42,650 bases of DNA from Candidatus Zixiibacteriota bacterium (GCA_020346225.1 CP070777.1:1386389-1429038), one strand, 5' to 3'. Positions 1 to 10,516 are shown, counted from the first letter of the stretch. Notes: generated from the letters alone by a model not told the origin. Program-made: numbers and translations.

Positions 1-792
1 GAAATGGTCTCGGCGGCCAAGCTGCGCCGTGCCCAGCAGAAGGTGGAGCAGTCGCGTCCGTACGGCAAAATGATGGAGCAGCTTCTCAGCCATCTGGCGG
101 CGGCCTCCACCGACGATATGCCCCATCCCTTTTTCGAGCAGCGCGATGTGAAGAAGAAGACACTGATGGTGGTCACCTCCGATCGCGGTCTGTGCGGCTC
201 TTACAACGCCAACATCATCCGTCGCGCCTCGCAATGGCTCAGAGAAAACGAGGAATTCCAGCCGGAACTGGTAACGGTGGGCAAGAAATGCAACGATTTC
301 TTCAAGCGACGCCAGTGGCCCATTGTCGAGTTTTTCGGTGACTGGGGCGGTGTCATCGACTACGCCAAAGCCAGAGACATCGCCCGGCTTCTGACCTGGC
401 GCTTTCTCAATGGCGAGACCGACGAGATAAGCCTGTTGTTTACGCGCTTTCTGTCGACCGTCAAGTACCGCATTTCCATAGAGCGATACCTGCCGGTCGC
501 CAGACCGAAAACCGAAGAGGATTATTCGTACAACATCGACTATATCTTCGAGCCGTCGGCGGAGGCTATTTACGATGCCATCCTGCCCAATTATACGACG
601 TCCAAGATGATCATGGCTCTGGCCGAATCGTTTGCCTCCGAGCACGGCAGTCGCATGATTGCCATGGGCAACGCGACCTCGAACGCCGAGGAGATGGTGG
701 ATACGCTGACGCTCGACTATAACAAGGCCCGGCAGGCGCAGATTACCAAGGAACTTCTGGAGGTCGTCTCCGGCGCCGAGGCCCTGAGGTAA
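1..792 (+). CDS. atpG: ATP synthase F1 subunit gamma (5' end cut off by window edge)
   Basis: This is the central rotor-stalk subunit of F1-ATPase, which couples proton flow through Fo to catalysis in the alpha/beta hexamer on the cytoplasmic face of the membrane. The visible protein begins at EMVSAAKLRRAQ, the conserved end of the N-terminal helix. The Met at position 4 is therefore internal, and roughly 25 residues lie upstream of the window. The conserved DRGLCGSYNAN stretch and the C-terminal helix ending MGNATSNAEEMVDTLTLDYNKARQAQITKEL are both present and intact. The gene ends at TAA 790-792, 48 bp before atpD, in the standard order gamma-beta-epsilon. The assignment is certain; only the start is missing. 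Confidence 0.97.
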   Translation, partial: EMVSAAKLRRAQQKVEQSRPYGKMMEQLLSHLAAASTDDMPHPFFEQRDVKKKTLMVVTSDRGLCGSYNANIIRRASQWLRENEEFQPELVTVGKKCNDFFKRRQWPIVEFFGDWGGVIDYAKARDIARLLTWRFLNGETDEISLLFTRFLSTVKYRISIERYLPVARPKTEEDYSYNIDYIFEPSAEAIYDAILPNYTTSKMIMALAESFASEHGSRMIAMGNATSNAEEMVDTLTLDYNKARQAQITKELLEVVSGAEALR

Positions 793-798
793 CGATAA

Positions 799-2663
<1,865 letters not shown>

Positions 2664-2699
2664 CGTCGCGGAGCTGGCGAAAGACGGCGACAAGCAGCT

Positions 2700-2719
2700 C
2701 GTCTGAGGCGGTTCAGACG
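2700..2719 (+). terminator. Weak hairpin after the atp operon
   Basis: Inverted repeat CGTCTGA / TCAGACG with a 6-nt loop lies 37 bp after the atpC stop. The following bases are only mildly T-rich (GGCCTTCTGC), so it is either a poor intrinsic terminator or a 3'-end-stabilising structure. The next gene has its own promoter. Confidence 0.35.
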
Positions 2720-2800
2720 GCCTTCTGCTGCGGCGCGAAAACACTCCCCAATATTGATGTAACTTATTGCTGCGTATTGTGTTTGGCGGTTGTTTTCCGC

Positions 2801-2829
2801 TTGACTTTTATGGGCGGATTCCGTAAACT
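2801..2829 (+). promoter_or_regulatory. Sigma70-type promoter for the fatty-acid cluster
   Basis: TTGACT (2801-2806), a 17-bp spacer and TAAACT (2824-2829). The -10 ends 8 nt before the ATG at 2838, so initiation about 7 nt downstream of the -10 would fall within a base or two of the start codon. No Shine-Dalgarno lies between the -10 and the ATG. It would drive yceD-rpmF-plsX and the fab genes. Confidence 0.7.
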
Positions 2830-2837
2830 TTTAGGCT

Positions 2838-3350
2838 ATGATATTGAATCTAAAGGAATTCGATTCGTTTCCTGCTCGCAAAGTACTCCGGGGCGATCAG
2901 AAGGATCTGGATCTTGAGTTTGACAGCATCCGTAGCCTCAACCGCATTGAGTTTTCGCTTGAGATTCAGAAATCGGGAGAGGAGTATTTTTGTCAGGGTG
3001 AGGCCAGGGCCTCGGTGCAAATGACCTGCGCTCGCTGTCTCGGCGAATTCGACCAGGATCTGGTCAACAGCACCGACTTCATCGTTTGCACCAGGGAGCA
3101 GGCGCTGGCGAACCGGGATGTCGTTGACAACGAAGACTATGCCTACTTCCAGGGCCAGGATCTCCAGGCCGATGTCAGCCATATCGTCCGACAGACTCTC
3201 ATCACGGCGGTCTCTATGAAGCCGCTGTGTTCCGAGGACTGCCGCGGCCTGTGCCCGCAGTGTGGCACCAACTTGAACGAGAATTCCTGTAAATGTCGAA
3301 AGACGAACATTGACCAACGCTGGGAAGGACTGAAGAAACTCTCCGGTTAG
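2838..3350 (+). CDS. yceD: YceD/DUF177 family zinc-binding protein
   Basis: This 170-aa protein belongs to the YceD/DUF177 family, which is almost always encoded directly upstream of rpmF. In plants and bacteria the family has been linked to 23S rRNA/50S maturation; its exact biochemical role is not settled. Two Cys clusters are visible: C64-x2-C67 (CARC), and C131, C135, C139, C142, C151 and C153 (the CSEDCRGLCPQCG block plus CKC), consistent with zinc binding. The predicted transcript start is essentially at the ATG, so translation is probably leaderless. It is the first gene of the rpmF-plsX-fab cluster, 25 bp before rpmF. Confidence 0.9.
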   Translation: MILNLKEFDSFPARKVLRGDQKDLDLEFDSIRSLNRIEFSLEIQKSGEEYFCQGEARASVQMTCARCLGEFDQDLVNSTDFIVCTREQALANRDVVDNEDYAYFQGQDLQADVSHIVRQTLITAVSMKPLCSEDCRGLCPQCGTNLNENSCKCRKTNIDQRWEGLKKLSG

Positions 3351-3375
3351 TCCCGGTAAATTGTAAGGATCATGT

Positions 3376-3558
3376 ATGCCTCTGCCCAAGAGAAGACATT
3401 CGCGCACCAGGGGGCGGAAACGCCGGACCAATTGGAAGCTGTCCGCTCCCAATGTGGTCGACTGCCCGCAGTGCCATCACCCCCGTCTGCCCCACCATAT
3501 CTGCACTAACTGCGGCTACTACAACGGCAGAAAAGTCATCGCGGTCAAGGAAGTTTAG
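3376..3558 (+). CDS. rpmF: 50S ribosomal protein L32
   Basis: L32 is a small zinc-ribbon protein of the large ribosomal subunit. This 60-aa copy starts MPLPKRRHSRTRGRKRR, the typical basic tail, and carries four Cys (C30, C33, C43, C46) as CPQC...CTNC, so it is the zinc-binding (C+) form. Coupling of rpmF with yceD and plsX is conserved across bacteria and links ribosome production with lipid synthesis. The start ATG at 3376 is preceded by AAGGATC. The gene is complete. Confidence 0.98.
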   Translation: MPLPKRRHSRTRGRKRRTNWKLSAPNVVDCPQCHHPRLPHHICTNCGYYNGRKVIAVKEV

Positions 3559-3603
3559 ACCGCCCGGGAACCTGAGTGACCAGTACGGAATTCTATTGCT
3601 GGT

Positions 3604-4710
3604 ATGATCGATGATAGTCAACATACCGTAGTTCTCGACGTAATGGGCGCCGACAGCGGTTTTGAGTGCATCGTTGACGGCGGGCTGGATGCGGCCCGCC
3701 GAGTCGGCGACGGCATCAGAGTCGTTTTTGTCGGCCGCAGCAGCGACATCGAAAAGGCTCTTTCCGCACGGGAAGACGTACCGGAAAATATCTCCATCCA
3801 CCACGCCGATGACGTCATCCCGATGCATCTGTCGGCCACGGATGGTGTCCGGCTGCGGAACAGCTCCGTCGCGCAGGGGCTTCGGCTGGTGAAGGAGGGC
3901 AAGGCCGACGCGTTTGTTTCGCCCGGCAACACCGGCGCCGTGATGGCCACCGCGCTGCTCACGCTGGGAAGGATCGAGGGTGTCAGCCGCCCGGCCATTA
4001 CGGCCCAGTTCCCGACCTCCACCGGCAGGCCCACCGTCGTTCTGGATGTCGGCGCTAACGCTGATTGTCGGCCGCAGCATCTCTCACAATTCGCGGTCAT
4101 GGGATCCGTGTACTCTTCGATTGTGTCGAGAATCGACTATCCCCGGGTTGGCCTGGTGTCCATAGGTGAGGAGCGGGGCAAGGGGAACGATTTGATCCTC
4201 GAAGCCCAGCGACTGCTCAAGAAATCAAAGATAAATTTCGTCGGCAACATCGAGGGACGCGACATTTTATCCGGCAAAATCGACGTGGCTATCACCGACG
4301 GCTTCACCGGCAACATTCTGCTGAAATTCGCCGAATCGATTAAGCCGATGCTGGTTAAGTCGATGCAGCGCCAGATCCAGACGAATATTTTCTCCCGGGT
4401 GGGGGCCATGTTGCTGCTGCCTTTTTTGAAGCGGATGCGTAACACCTTTGATTATGCGGAATCGGGCGGGGCGCCCCTGCTGGGGGTGAACGGCATCGTG
4501 GTTATTTGCCACGGTTCGTCCAACGCCAGAGCCATTACCAACGCCATAGTCGTGGCGTATGAAATGGCCACCAAGCGAATCAAAGAACGGATTCACGATG
4601 AGTTGATAACAAACCACTTTGGACATAATAATGGGTCACAAGATAAGAGCGAAGATAATAGGCACGGGATCGTATACACCGCCTCGTCGGATGACCAACG
4701 CCGACTTTGA
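3604..4710 (+). CDS. plsX: Phosphate acyltransferase PlsX
   Basis: PlsX converts acyl-ACP plus phosphate to acyl-phosphate, the donor for PlsY in phosphatidic acid synthesis; it is a peripheral membrane enzyme. The N-terminus reads VVLDVMGADSGFE, where most PlsX proteins have an MGGDxAP-type motif, so this motif is atypical. The rest matches the family: SPGNTGAVMATALLTLGRIEG, TVVLDVGANADC, GFTGNILLKFAES and a C-terminal HGSSNARAITNAI. At 368 aa it is about 35 residues longer than compact PlsX proteins, and its 3' end runs 80 bp into fabH. An out-of-frame TGATAA at 4604-4609 sits where a 333-residue protein would end, so a recent frame change or a sequencing indel is possible. Confidence 0.93.
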   Translation: MIDDSQHTVVLDVMGADSGFECIVDGGLDAARRVGDGIRVVFVGRSSDIEKALSAREDVPENISIHHADDVIPMHLSATDGVRLRNSSVAQGLRLVKEGKADAFVSPGNTGAVMATALLTLGRIEGVSRPAITAQFPTSTGRPTVVLDVGANADCRPQHLSQFAVMGSVYSSIVSRIDYPRVGLVSIGEERGKGNDLILEAQRLLKKSKINFVGNIEGRDILSGKIDVAITDGFTGNILLKFAESIKPMLVKSMQRQIQTNIFSRVGAMLLLPFLKRMRNTFDYAESGGAPLLGVNGIVVICHGSSNARAITNAIVVAYEMATKRIKERIHDELITNHFGHNNGSQDKSEDNRHGIVYTASSDDQRRL

Positions 4711-5620
4711 GAAGATTGTTGACACTTCCGACGAGTGGATCGTAAGCCGCACCGGAATCAGGGAAAGGCGTATCGCCGATAGTGATACTCACTGCTCGGA
4801 TATGTCCGTGATAGCGTCCCGGCAGGCTCTGGAGATGGCCGGTTGTTCGAGTAAGGAGATAGACCTCATTGTGGTCGCTACGGTAACCCCCGATTATCGG
4901 CTGCCGTCAACGGCTTGCGTGGTGCAGGAAAAACTGGGGCTGCCCAATGCCACGGGGTTTGACGTGGCGGCGGCCTGCGCCGGTTTCATAAACGGCCTGT
5001 CCCTGGTCGGTTCGCTGGTCGAAACCGGGCGCTACAAGAAAGCCCTCGTGATAGGTACTGAAAAGTTGTCCGCATTCACCAACTATCGTGACCGCAATAC
5101 CTGCGTGTTGTTCGGCGACGCCGCCGGCGCCGTGGTTGTCACCGCGCAGGAAGGAGAGAGCGGTATCGTCTCGACTTTTCTGAAGTCCGATGGCAGGATG
5201 CGGGAAATGCTCTGGGCCGAGGTAGGCGGCACGGTCAACCCATACACCACGGACTATACTTATGACGGTCGCGACAAAATCATGATGAACGGTTCCGACG
5301 TTTTCAAGGTGGCCGTCAGGGAAATGTGCCGCGCCGCTGAAAAGGTCCTCGCTGAGGCCGGGATCTCGTCGGAAGAGGTTGCGCTGGTAGTGCCGCATCA
5401 GGCCAACATCCGCATTATCGAGGCCCTGGCCAAGCGGCTCAAGCTCGGCATGGACAAATTCTATATAAACATTGATCGGTACGGCAATACCTCGTCCGCT
5501 TCCGTACCTCTGGCTTTGGACCAAGCCAACCGCGACGGGGTCATCAAATCCGGTGATTACGTCCTCATGGCGGCCTTCGGCGGCGGGCTTGTCTGGGGTT
5601 CCGCTCTGGTGAGGTGGTAG
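4631..5620 (+). CDS. fabH: Beta-ketoacyl-ACP synthase III
   Basis: FabH starts fatty-acid synthesis by condensing an acyl-CoA primer with malonyl-ACP. With the ATG at 4631 the protein has 329 aa and the full catalytic triad: Cys116 (DVAAACAGF), His256 (VPHQANIRI) and Asn286 (RYGNTSS). The glycine-rich C-terminal loop AAFGGGLVWGS is present. An in-frame TTG at 4619 is possible, but the ATG places IRAKIIGTGSYTP at the usual family distance from the N-terminus. The start lies inside the plsX reading frame. It is followed by fabD after 1 bp. Confidence 0.97.
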   Translation: MGHKIRAKIIGTGSYTPPRRMTNADFEKIVDTSDEWIVSRTGIRERRIADSDTHCSDMSVIASRQALEMAGCSSKEIDLIVVATVTPDYRLPSTACVVQEKLGLPNATGFDVAAACAGFINGLSLVGSLVETGRYKKALVIGTEKLSAFTNYRDRNTCVLFGDAAGAVVVTAQEGESGIVSTFLKSDGRMREMLWAEVGGTVNPYTTDYTYDGRDKIMMNGSDVFKVAVREMCRAAEKVLAEAGISSEEVALVVPHQANIRIIEALAKRLKLGMDKFYINIDRYGNTSSASVPLALDQANRDGVIKSGDYVLMAAFGGGLVWGSALVRW

Positions 5621-5621
5621 G

Positions 5622-6563
5622 GTGAGTAAGACGGCCTTATTATTCCCGGGACAGGCTTCGCAGTATGTCGGTATGGGCCGGGATCTGTTTGAAGCATCCG
5701 ATAAAGTCCGAAGCATGTACGAGCTGGCCTCGAAGGAGTTGGGGGCCGATATCGCCCGGCTCTCATTTGAGGGCCCGGCGGAAGAACTGAAACGCACCCG
5801 CTTCACCCAGCCGGCCATACTGCTTCACGCCCTGGCTGTCCTGACCCTGCTCGATCGTGATGTCCCTCGTTTTGATTATGCCTGCGGGCATTCTCTCGGG
5901 GAGTACGCGGCACTCGCCGTCACCGGTGCCATGACCTTCGACGATGCCATCCGGGCGGTGGTGCGCCGGGCAACTTTGATGGAACAAGCCTGCCGGCAGA
6001 ACCCGGGAACGATGGCAGCCATTATGGGACTTGGCCAGGAACAGGTGGAGGATATTTGCCAGAGAGCCTCGTCCAAAGGTGTGGTAATCCCGGCTAACTT
6101 CAATTCGAAAATCCAGATTGCCATCTCCGGCGCGATTCCATCGGTTGAGGAGGCTGTGACTCTGGCGCGCGAGGCCAAGGCCAAGCGGGCCGTGATGCTG
6201 GAGGTCGGCGGGGCTTTCCACTCGCCGCTGATGGAGCCGGCCAAGGTTGGCCTGGCCCATTTTCTGGAGAGCCTCCCCATCGCGCCACCCCGCGTACCGG
6301 TGGTGGCCAACGTTACGGCGCAGGCGGTACTCGAGGCGGATGATATCCGGAGGCTTCTGGTCGAGCAGGTCACCGGACCCGTCCGGTGGTTCCAGACCAT
6401 GAATTACCTGTCTGGCGCCGGAGTGACCCGAATCATTGAAGTCGGTCCCGGCAAAGTGCTCAGCGGGCTGGCCAGGCGGGACATGCAGCTTGAGCACATC
6501 CTTAATCTTGACACGCTCACTGACATCGAGAACTTCAGAGCCCTGTCAGGCTCGAAAGGATAA
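5622..6563 (+). CDS. fabD: Malonyl-CoA:ACP transacylase
   Basis: FabD loads malonyl groups from malonyl-CoA onto ACP, supplying the extender for FabH and FabF. This 313-aa protein has the N-terminal LLFPGQASQYVGMG motif, the nucleophile elbow GHSLGEYAA with Ser91, and His200 in VGGAFHSPLM. The start codon is GTG at 5622, one base after the fabH stop, so translation is probably coupled. The stop at 6561-6563 is one base before the fabG ATG. Length and motifs are normal for the family. Confidence 0.97.
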   Translation: MSKTALLFPGQASQYVGMGRDLFEASDKVRSMYELASKELGADIARLSFEGPAEELKRTRFTQPAILLHALAVLTLLDRDVPRFDYACGHSLGEYAALAVTGAMTFDDAIRAVVRRATLMEQACRQNPGTMAAIMGLGQEQVEDICQRASSKGVVIPANFNSKIQIAISGAIPSVEEAVTLAREAKAKRAVMLEVGGAFHSPLMEPAKVGLAHFLESLPIAPPRVPVVANVTAQAVLEADDIRRLLVEQVTGPVRWFQTMNYLSGAGVTRIIEVGPGKVLSGLARRDMQLEHILNLDTLTDIENFRALSGSKG

Positions 6564-6564
6564 T

Positions 6565-7299
6565 ATGAATTTCAAGGGGAAGACTGCTATTGTGACCGGT
6601 TCGGCCCGCGGCATCGGCCGTGCCATCGCAGAAAAACTGTCGCAATTTGAGGCCAATGTGGTCGTCTCCGATGTCGACCGGCAGCAGGTCGAAAAGGTGG
6701 CGTCGGAGATAGGAAACGGCGCTGTGGGTATCAAGGCTGATGTCACCTCTCACGACGATATCGAAAACCTCTTTGAAAAAGCCCGGGAGAAGTTCGGCCG
6801 GGTCGATATCGTCGTGAACAATGCCGGTATCACACGCGACACCCTTATGGTAAGGATGGACGAGAAAGACTGGGATATGGTGCTTGACATCAATCTCAAA
6901 GGAGCCTTTCTTGTCACCAAAACTGCTGCCAAGATAATGATGAAGCAGCGACAGGGACGCATTATCAACATAAGCTCAATTGTCGGCCTCGACGGCAACG
7001 CCGGACAGGCCAATTACGCGGCCTCCAAGGCCGGACTGATTGGGTTGACCAAATCAGCTGCGAAAGAACTGGCGGCCCGGGGTATCACCGTTAACGCGGT
7101 CGCTCCCGGTTTCATAGCAACCGAGATGACCGACGCTCTTCCGGAGCAGGCGCGGACCGCCTTTCTGGACCGGGTTCTGATCAAGCGCGCCGGCAATCCC
7201 GACGACGTAGCTTCGGCAGTGATATTCCTGGCCTCGGATGAGGCCTCGTATATAACCGGCCAGGTTCTGGCCGTGGATGGTGGATTGACAATAGCATAA
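6565..7299 (+). CDS. fabG: 3-oxoacyl-ACP reductase
   Basis: FabG is the NADPH-dependent short-chain dehydrogenase that reduces beta-ketoacyl-ACP in each elongation round. The true start is the ATG at 6565 ([18 protein letters not shown]), one base after fabD; the frame is open further upstream but runs inside fabD. The protein has 244 aa. The nucleotide-binding TGSARGIG motif is at 11-18, NNAG at 85-88, and the catalytic Ser138, Tyr151 and Lys155 are all present. The ending, VDGGLTIA, is typical. TTGACA (7285-7290) near its 3' end may form part of an acpP promoter, but the matching -10 is poor. Confidence 0.97.
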   Translation: MNFKGKTAIVTGSARGIGRAIAEKLSQFEANVVVSDVDRQQVEKVASEIGNGAVGIKADVTSHDDIENLFEKAREKFGRVDIVVNNAGITRDTLMVRMDEKDWDMVLDINLKGAFLVTKTAAKIMMKQRQGRIINISSIVGLDGNAGQANYAASKAGLIGLTKSAAKELAARGITVNAVAPGFIATEMTDALPEQARTAFLDRVLIKRAGNPDDVASAVIFLASDEASYITGQVLAVDGGLTIA

Positions 7300-7330
7300 G
7301 TATAAAATAAAACCCAAAAGGAGTTATTCC

Positions 7331-7570
7331 ATGTCAGTCGAAGAAAGAGTCAAGGAAATCATCGTTGAGCAGTTGGGTGTGGAAGCCGGTCAGGTCACGG
7401 ACCGGGCCAAGTTCGTCGAAGATCTCGGAGCTGACTCGCTTGACACGGTGGAGCTCGTCATGGCCCTGGAAGAAGAGTTTTCCATTGAGATCCCCGATGA
7501 GGATGCCGAAAAGATCGTGTCGGTGGGCGATGCCATAAGCTATATCGCGGCGCACAGCGAGGGCAAGTAG
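7331..7570 (+). CDS. acpP: Acyl carrier protein
   Basis: This is the 79-aa acidic carrier protein that shuttles growing acyl chains between Fab enzymes and PlsX. The phosphopantetheine attachment site is Ser36 within [19 protein letters not shown] strong Shine-Dalgarno (AAAAGGAG) precedes the ATG at 7331. The gene lies between fabG and fabF as in most bacteria. The A-rich 31-bp upstream spacer (TATAAAATAA) is the most AT-rich stretch in this cluster and could hold an extra promoter for this highly demanded protein, though I could not pair convincing -35/-10 boxes. Confidence 0.98.
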   Translation: MSVEERVKEIIVEQLGVEAGQVTDRAKFVEDLGADSLDTVELVMALEEEFSIEIPDEDAEKIVSVGDAISYIAAHSEGK

Positions 7571-7618
7571 CCCTCGATCGGTGCGCCATGGGATGTCTTT
7601 ATCAAGATTCTCAGGGTT

Positions 7619-8866
7619 ATGAATAACAGAGTCGTCATTACTGGGATGGGGGTGGTGTCCCCCCTGGGCATATCTCTGGACCAGTTCTGGAACGCCGTTC
7701 TCGCCGGTCAGTCCGGGGTGGGAGCGATAACCCGTTTTGACGTATCTGCCTTTCCCACAAAAATCGCCGCCGAGGTGAAAGGTTTCAACCCCGTCGAGCA
7801 TATCGACAAAAAAGAGGCTCGTCGGATGGATCTGTCGGAGCAGTATGCCATGGTGGCGACTGACCAGGCGATCCGTGATGCCGGGATCGATACCAAGGCC
7901 ATCGACCTCGACCGCTGCGGCGTGGTGATCGGGTCCGGCATCGGCGGCATTTCCACTTTCGAAAAACAGCATTCACTTTTGAAAACTTCCGGACCGGGCC
8001 GCGTGTCGCCGTTCTTCATTCCCATGATGATTATCGACATGTGTGCCGGGCTGGTTTCCATTAAATACGGTTTTCGCGGCCCCAATTACGCCACCGTTTC
8101 GGCATGTGCCTCTTCGGCGCATGCCATCGGCGACGCCTTTCGCATCATCCAGCGCGGTGAGGCCGATATCATGATTGCCGGAGGAGCTGAAGCCACCATC
8201 ACGCCCACGGCTCTGGCCGGGTTCTGTCAGGCCAAGGCGTTATCCACGCGCAACGATGAACCCGAGCGGGCCTCCCGCCCGTTTGACCGCGACCGCGATG
8301 GTTTCGTTATGGGCGAAGGGGCGGCGATTCTGGTGCTGGAGTCATATGAGATGGCCAAAGCGCGCGGCGCCAGAATCTACGCCGAGCTCAAGGGTGCCGG
8401 CTCGACGGCGGACGCTTTCCATATGACCGCCCCGCACCCGGAAGGCTACGGGGCGCGCAAGTCCATTGAACTGGCTCTCAAGGATGCAGGTATTAGCGGT
8501 GAGCAGGTCGACTATGTCAATACCCACGGCACTTCCACCGACCTTGGTGATATCTCCGAAACCAAGGCCATCAAGGAGGTCCTGGGCGAACATGCTTACC
8601 GAATTCCAATTAATTCGACCAAGTCAATGATCGGCCACCTGCTGGGTGCGGCGGGCGCCATAGAACTGGTTGTGACGGCCAAGTCTATTCAGGAGCAGGC
8701 GGTCCATCCTACCGTGAACCTAGATAATCCTGATCCTGAGTGCGACCTGGACTATGTCCCCGGTCACAAGAGAGCCAGTACCATCAATAATGCCATCTCG
8801 AACTCTTTCGGTTTCGGGGGACACAACGTCACGCTGGTGATAGGTCGGGTGGACGGTGCTGCGTAG
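7619..8866 (+). CDS. fabF: Beta-ketoacyl-ACP synthase II
   Basis: FabF is the main elongating condensing enzyme, joining acyl-ACP and malonyl-ACP. At 415 aa it has the KAS I/II Cys-His-His triad: Cys163 (VSACASSAH), His303 (NTHGTST) and His340 (SMIGHLLGAAG). The N-terminal VITGMGVVSPLG and C-terminal NSFGFGGHNVTL motifs are both present. It follows acpP by 48 bp and precedes rnc by 3 bp, matching the conserved acpP-fabF-rnc order. Confidence 0.98.
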   Translation: MNNRVVITGMGVVSPLGISLDQFWNAVLAGQSGVGAITRFDVSAFPTKIAAEVKGFNPVEHIDKKEARRMDLSEQYAMVATDQAIRDAGIDTKAIDLDRCGVVIGSGIGGISTFEKQHSLLKTSGPGRVSPFFIPMMIIDMCAGLVSIKYGFRGPNYATVSACASSAHAIGDAFRIIQRGEADIMIAGGAEATITPTALAGFCQAKALSTRNDEPERASRPFDRDRDGFVMGEGAAILVLESYEMAKARGARIYAELKGAGSTADAFHMTAPHPEGYGARKSIELALKDAGISGEQVDYVNTHGTSTDLGDISETKAIKEVLGEHAYRIPINSTKSMIGHLLGAAGAIELVVTAKSIQEQAVHPTVNLDNPDPECDLDYVPGHKRASTINNAISNSFGFGGHNVTLVIGRVDGAA

Positions 8867-8869
8867 TAG

Positions 8870-9622
8870 ATGGGTTTTCTGGATTTCGTAAAGAATTTGG
8901 TGGGGAGGGCACAGACCGCTCCGCTTGAGGCGAGCCTCGATACCGTCGAGGAAATCATCGGATATCGATTTCGCGATCGATCTGCTCTGCTTCTGGCCCT
9001 CACTCACAGGTCGTATCACCGCCAAGGGAATACCCTCCGGCCGTCCAACGAGCGGCTGGAGTACCTGGGCGATTCCGTGCTCGATCTGATCATCGCCGAC
9101 CGCCTGTACCACGACCACCGCCGCATGCGCGAAGGGGAACTCACCAAGATAAAGGCCATGCTGGTAAATGAAACGACGCTGTCCAACATCGGCCAGGATA
9201 TCGGGCTCAACCGGCATATTCTGCTCTCTCCGGAAGAGGATAAGCTGGGCGGGCGGGAGCGGGCATCGATTATATCGGACGCTTTCGAGTCGGTTATCGG
9301 CGCGGTCTATCTTGACGGCGGTTTCGATGCGGCTCGCGATGTCGTGTTGAGGCTCATCTATATTCGCAAGGATTCGATCGTGTCCGACGAGTCCCAGAAG
9401 AACTACAAGGGGGAGCTGCTCGAATTGATACAATCGCGCGGAAACGGCATGCCCCGCTATGACGTCGTCGAGGAGTCCGGGCCCGACCACGAGAAGCAGT
9501 TCCGTGTCGAAGTTTTCGTTTCCGGCAAAAGGATCGGTAGCGGGGTGGGCTATTCCAAGAAGGAAGCGGAACAGAAAGCCGCCGCCGCCGCTTTGGAGAA
9601 GTATCAACAGCCGGAAGAGTAA
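8870..9622 (+). CDS. rnc: Ribonuclease III
   Basis: This is a double-strand-specific endoribonuclease that matures rRNA and some mRNAs. The 250-aa protein has an N-terminal catalytic domain with the signature ERLEYLGDSV at 61-70 and the acidic metal-binding residues (Asp68, Asp137, Glu140 in ISDAFESVIGAVYLDGG). A C-terminal double-stranded RNA-binding domain (about 178-245) ends in the conserved KKEAEQKAAAAAL helix. The ATG follows the fabF stop by 3 bp, so it is the last gene of the operon. No obvious terminator follows; etfB has its own promoter. Confidence 0.97.
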   Translation: MGFLDFVKNLVGRAQTAPLEASLDTVEEIIGYRFRDRSALLLALTHRSYHRQGNTLRPSNERLEYLGDSVLDLIIADRLYHDHRRMREGELTKIKAMLVNETTLSNIGQDIGLNRHILLSPEEDKLGGRERASIISDAFESVIGAVYLDGGFDAARDVVLRLIYIRKDSIVSDESQKNYKGELLELIQSRGNGMPRYDVVEESGPDHEKQFRVEVFVSGKRIGSGVGYSKKEAEQKAAAAALEKYQQPEE

Positions 9623-9641
9623 ACCCGGCGGCAGCGGTAAC

Positions 9642-9671
9642 TTGACAACCTCGGCCGCATTTGCGATATTC
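9642..9671 (+). promoter_or_regulatory. Promoter upstream of etfB
   Basis: TTGACA (9642-9647) is followed after 17-18 bp by GATATT/ATATTC (9665-9671). Initiation near 9678 would give a leader of about 46 nt, with GAGGAG just before the etfB ATG at 9724. This contrasts with the very short leaders elsewhere in the window. Confidence 0.55.
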
Positions 9672-9723
9672 AGCGCACAGATTTTGAAAATACCGTATTC
9701 TGAGCTCGCATTGAGGAGATGCC

Positions 9724-10509
9724 ATGAACATAGTCGTTCTCGTTAAACAGGTTCCGGAAATTGCCCTGATCAAGGTCGACCGGGCCGCCAACCAGGTTGT
9801 TCTGCCGCAGGGGCCGGGCACCGTCAATCCTTTCGATGAATATGCCGTCGAGGAGGCGCTGCGCATAAAGGAAAACCACGGCGGCAAGGTAACCGTCATG
9901 TCGGTCGGCTCCGAGCGAACGGAGTCGGCGTTGCGCGCCTGCCTGGCGCTGGGCGTCGATGACGCCTGTCTTCTCTGTGACGAAAAATTCGATGGCTCCG
10001 ACCAGCAGGCCGTGGCCAGAATCCTCGCCGCCGGCCTCAAGAAACTGGGTGAATACGATCTCGTGCTGGCCGGGAAGCAGGCGATAGATTCCGATTCGGC
10101 GCAGGTCCCCGCGGCCGTGGCTGCCAATCTCGATCTGCCCCAGTCTATGTTTGTCAAGAAGTTCGAGTCGATTAGCGGCTCCACTGCCACCGTCCATCGC
10201 ACCACGGAGGACGGGTTCGACGTGGTCGAGCTGACCCTCCCGGCGGTGGTGTCGGTTGTCAAGGAGATTAATGAACCGCGCCTGCCTTCGCTGAAGGGAA
10301 AGATGACCGCCAAGAAGAAAGAGATTGTTAGGTGGAACGCCGCCGATCTCGAACTTGACGGCAGCGACATCGGTGCCAACTCGAAGACGCGCGTCATTAA
10401 GGTGTCGCCGCCCCCGCCGCGCCCGAAAGGTGAAATGATCGAGGGTGAGACGCCCGAGGAGATTGCCGCCAAACTCTTCGACAAGCTGAGAGAAAATCAG
10501 ATCATCTGA
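9724..10509 (+). CDS. etfB: Electron transfer flavoprotein subunit beta
   Basis: EtfB pairs with EtfA to carry electrons from acyl-CoA and other dehydrogenases towards the quinone pool. The 261-aa protein starts MNIVVLVKQVPE, has the nucleotide-binding region LVLAGKQAIDSDSAQVPAAVA at about 113-133, and contains the family signature spanning 179-199 (EINEPRLPSLKGKM, then TAKKK). It has its own promoter and a Shine-Dalgarno (GAGGAG), and is closed directly by a strong terminator. No etfA is present downstream or anywhere else in the window, which is unusual because etfB and etfA are normally adjacent. An acyl-CoA dehydrogenase that could be a partner lies at 23893-25095. Confidence 0.95.
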   Translation: MNIVVLVKQVPEIALIKVDRAANQVVLPQGPGTVNPFDEYAVEEALRIKENHGGKVTVMSVGSERTESALRACLALGVDDACLLCDEKFDGSDQQAVARILAAGLKKLGEYDLVLAGKQAIDSDSAQVPAAVAANLDLPQSMFVKKFESISGSTATVHRTTEDGFDVVELTLPAVVSVVKEINEPRLPSLKGKMTAKKKEIVRWNAADLELDGSDIGANSKTRVIKVSPPPPRPKGEMIEGETPEEIAAKLFDKLRENQII

Positions 10510-10516
10510 TGTTTTA

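Noticed and set aside
4619-4630. TTG start for fabH four codons upstream
   Set aside because: The ATG at 4631 gives the normal family N-terminus and is a better initiation codon.
7285-7313. acpP promoter at the end of fabG (TTGACA-17-TAAAAC)
   Set aside because: The -10 is poor and the implied transcript start would fall inside the acpP ribosome-binding site.
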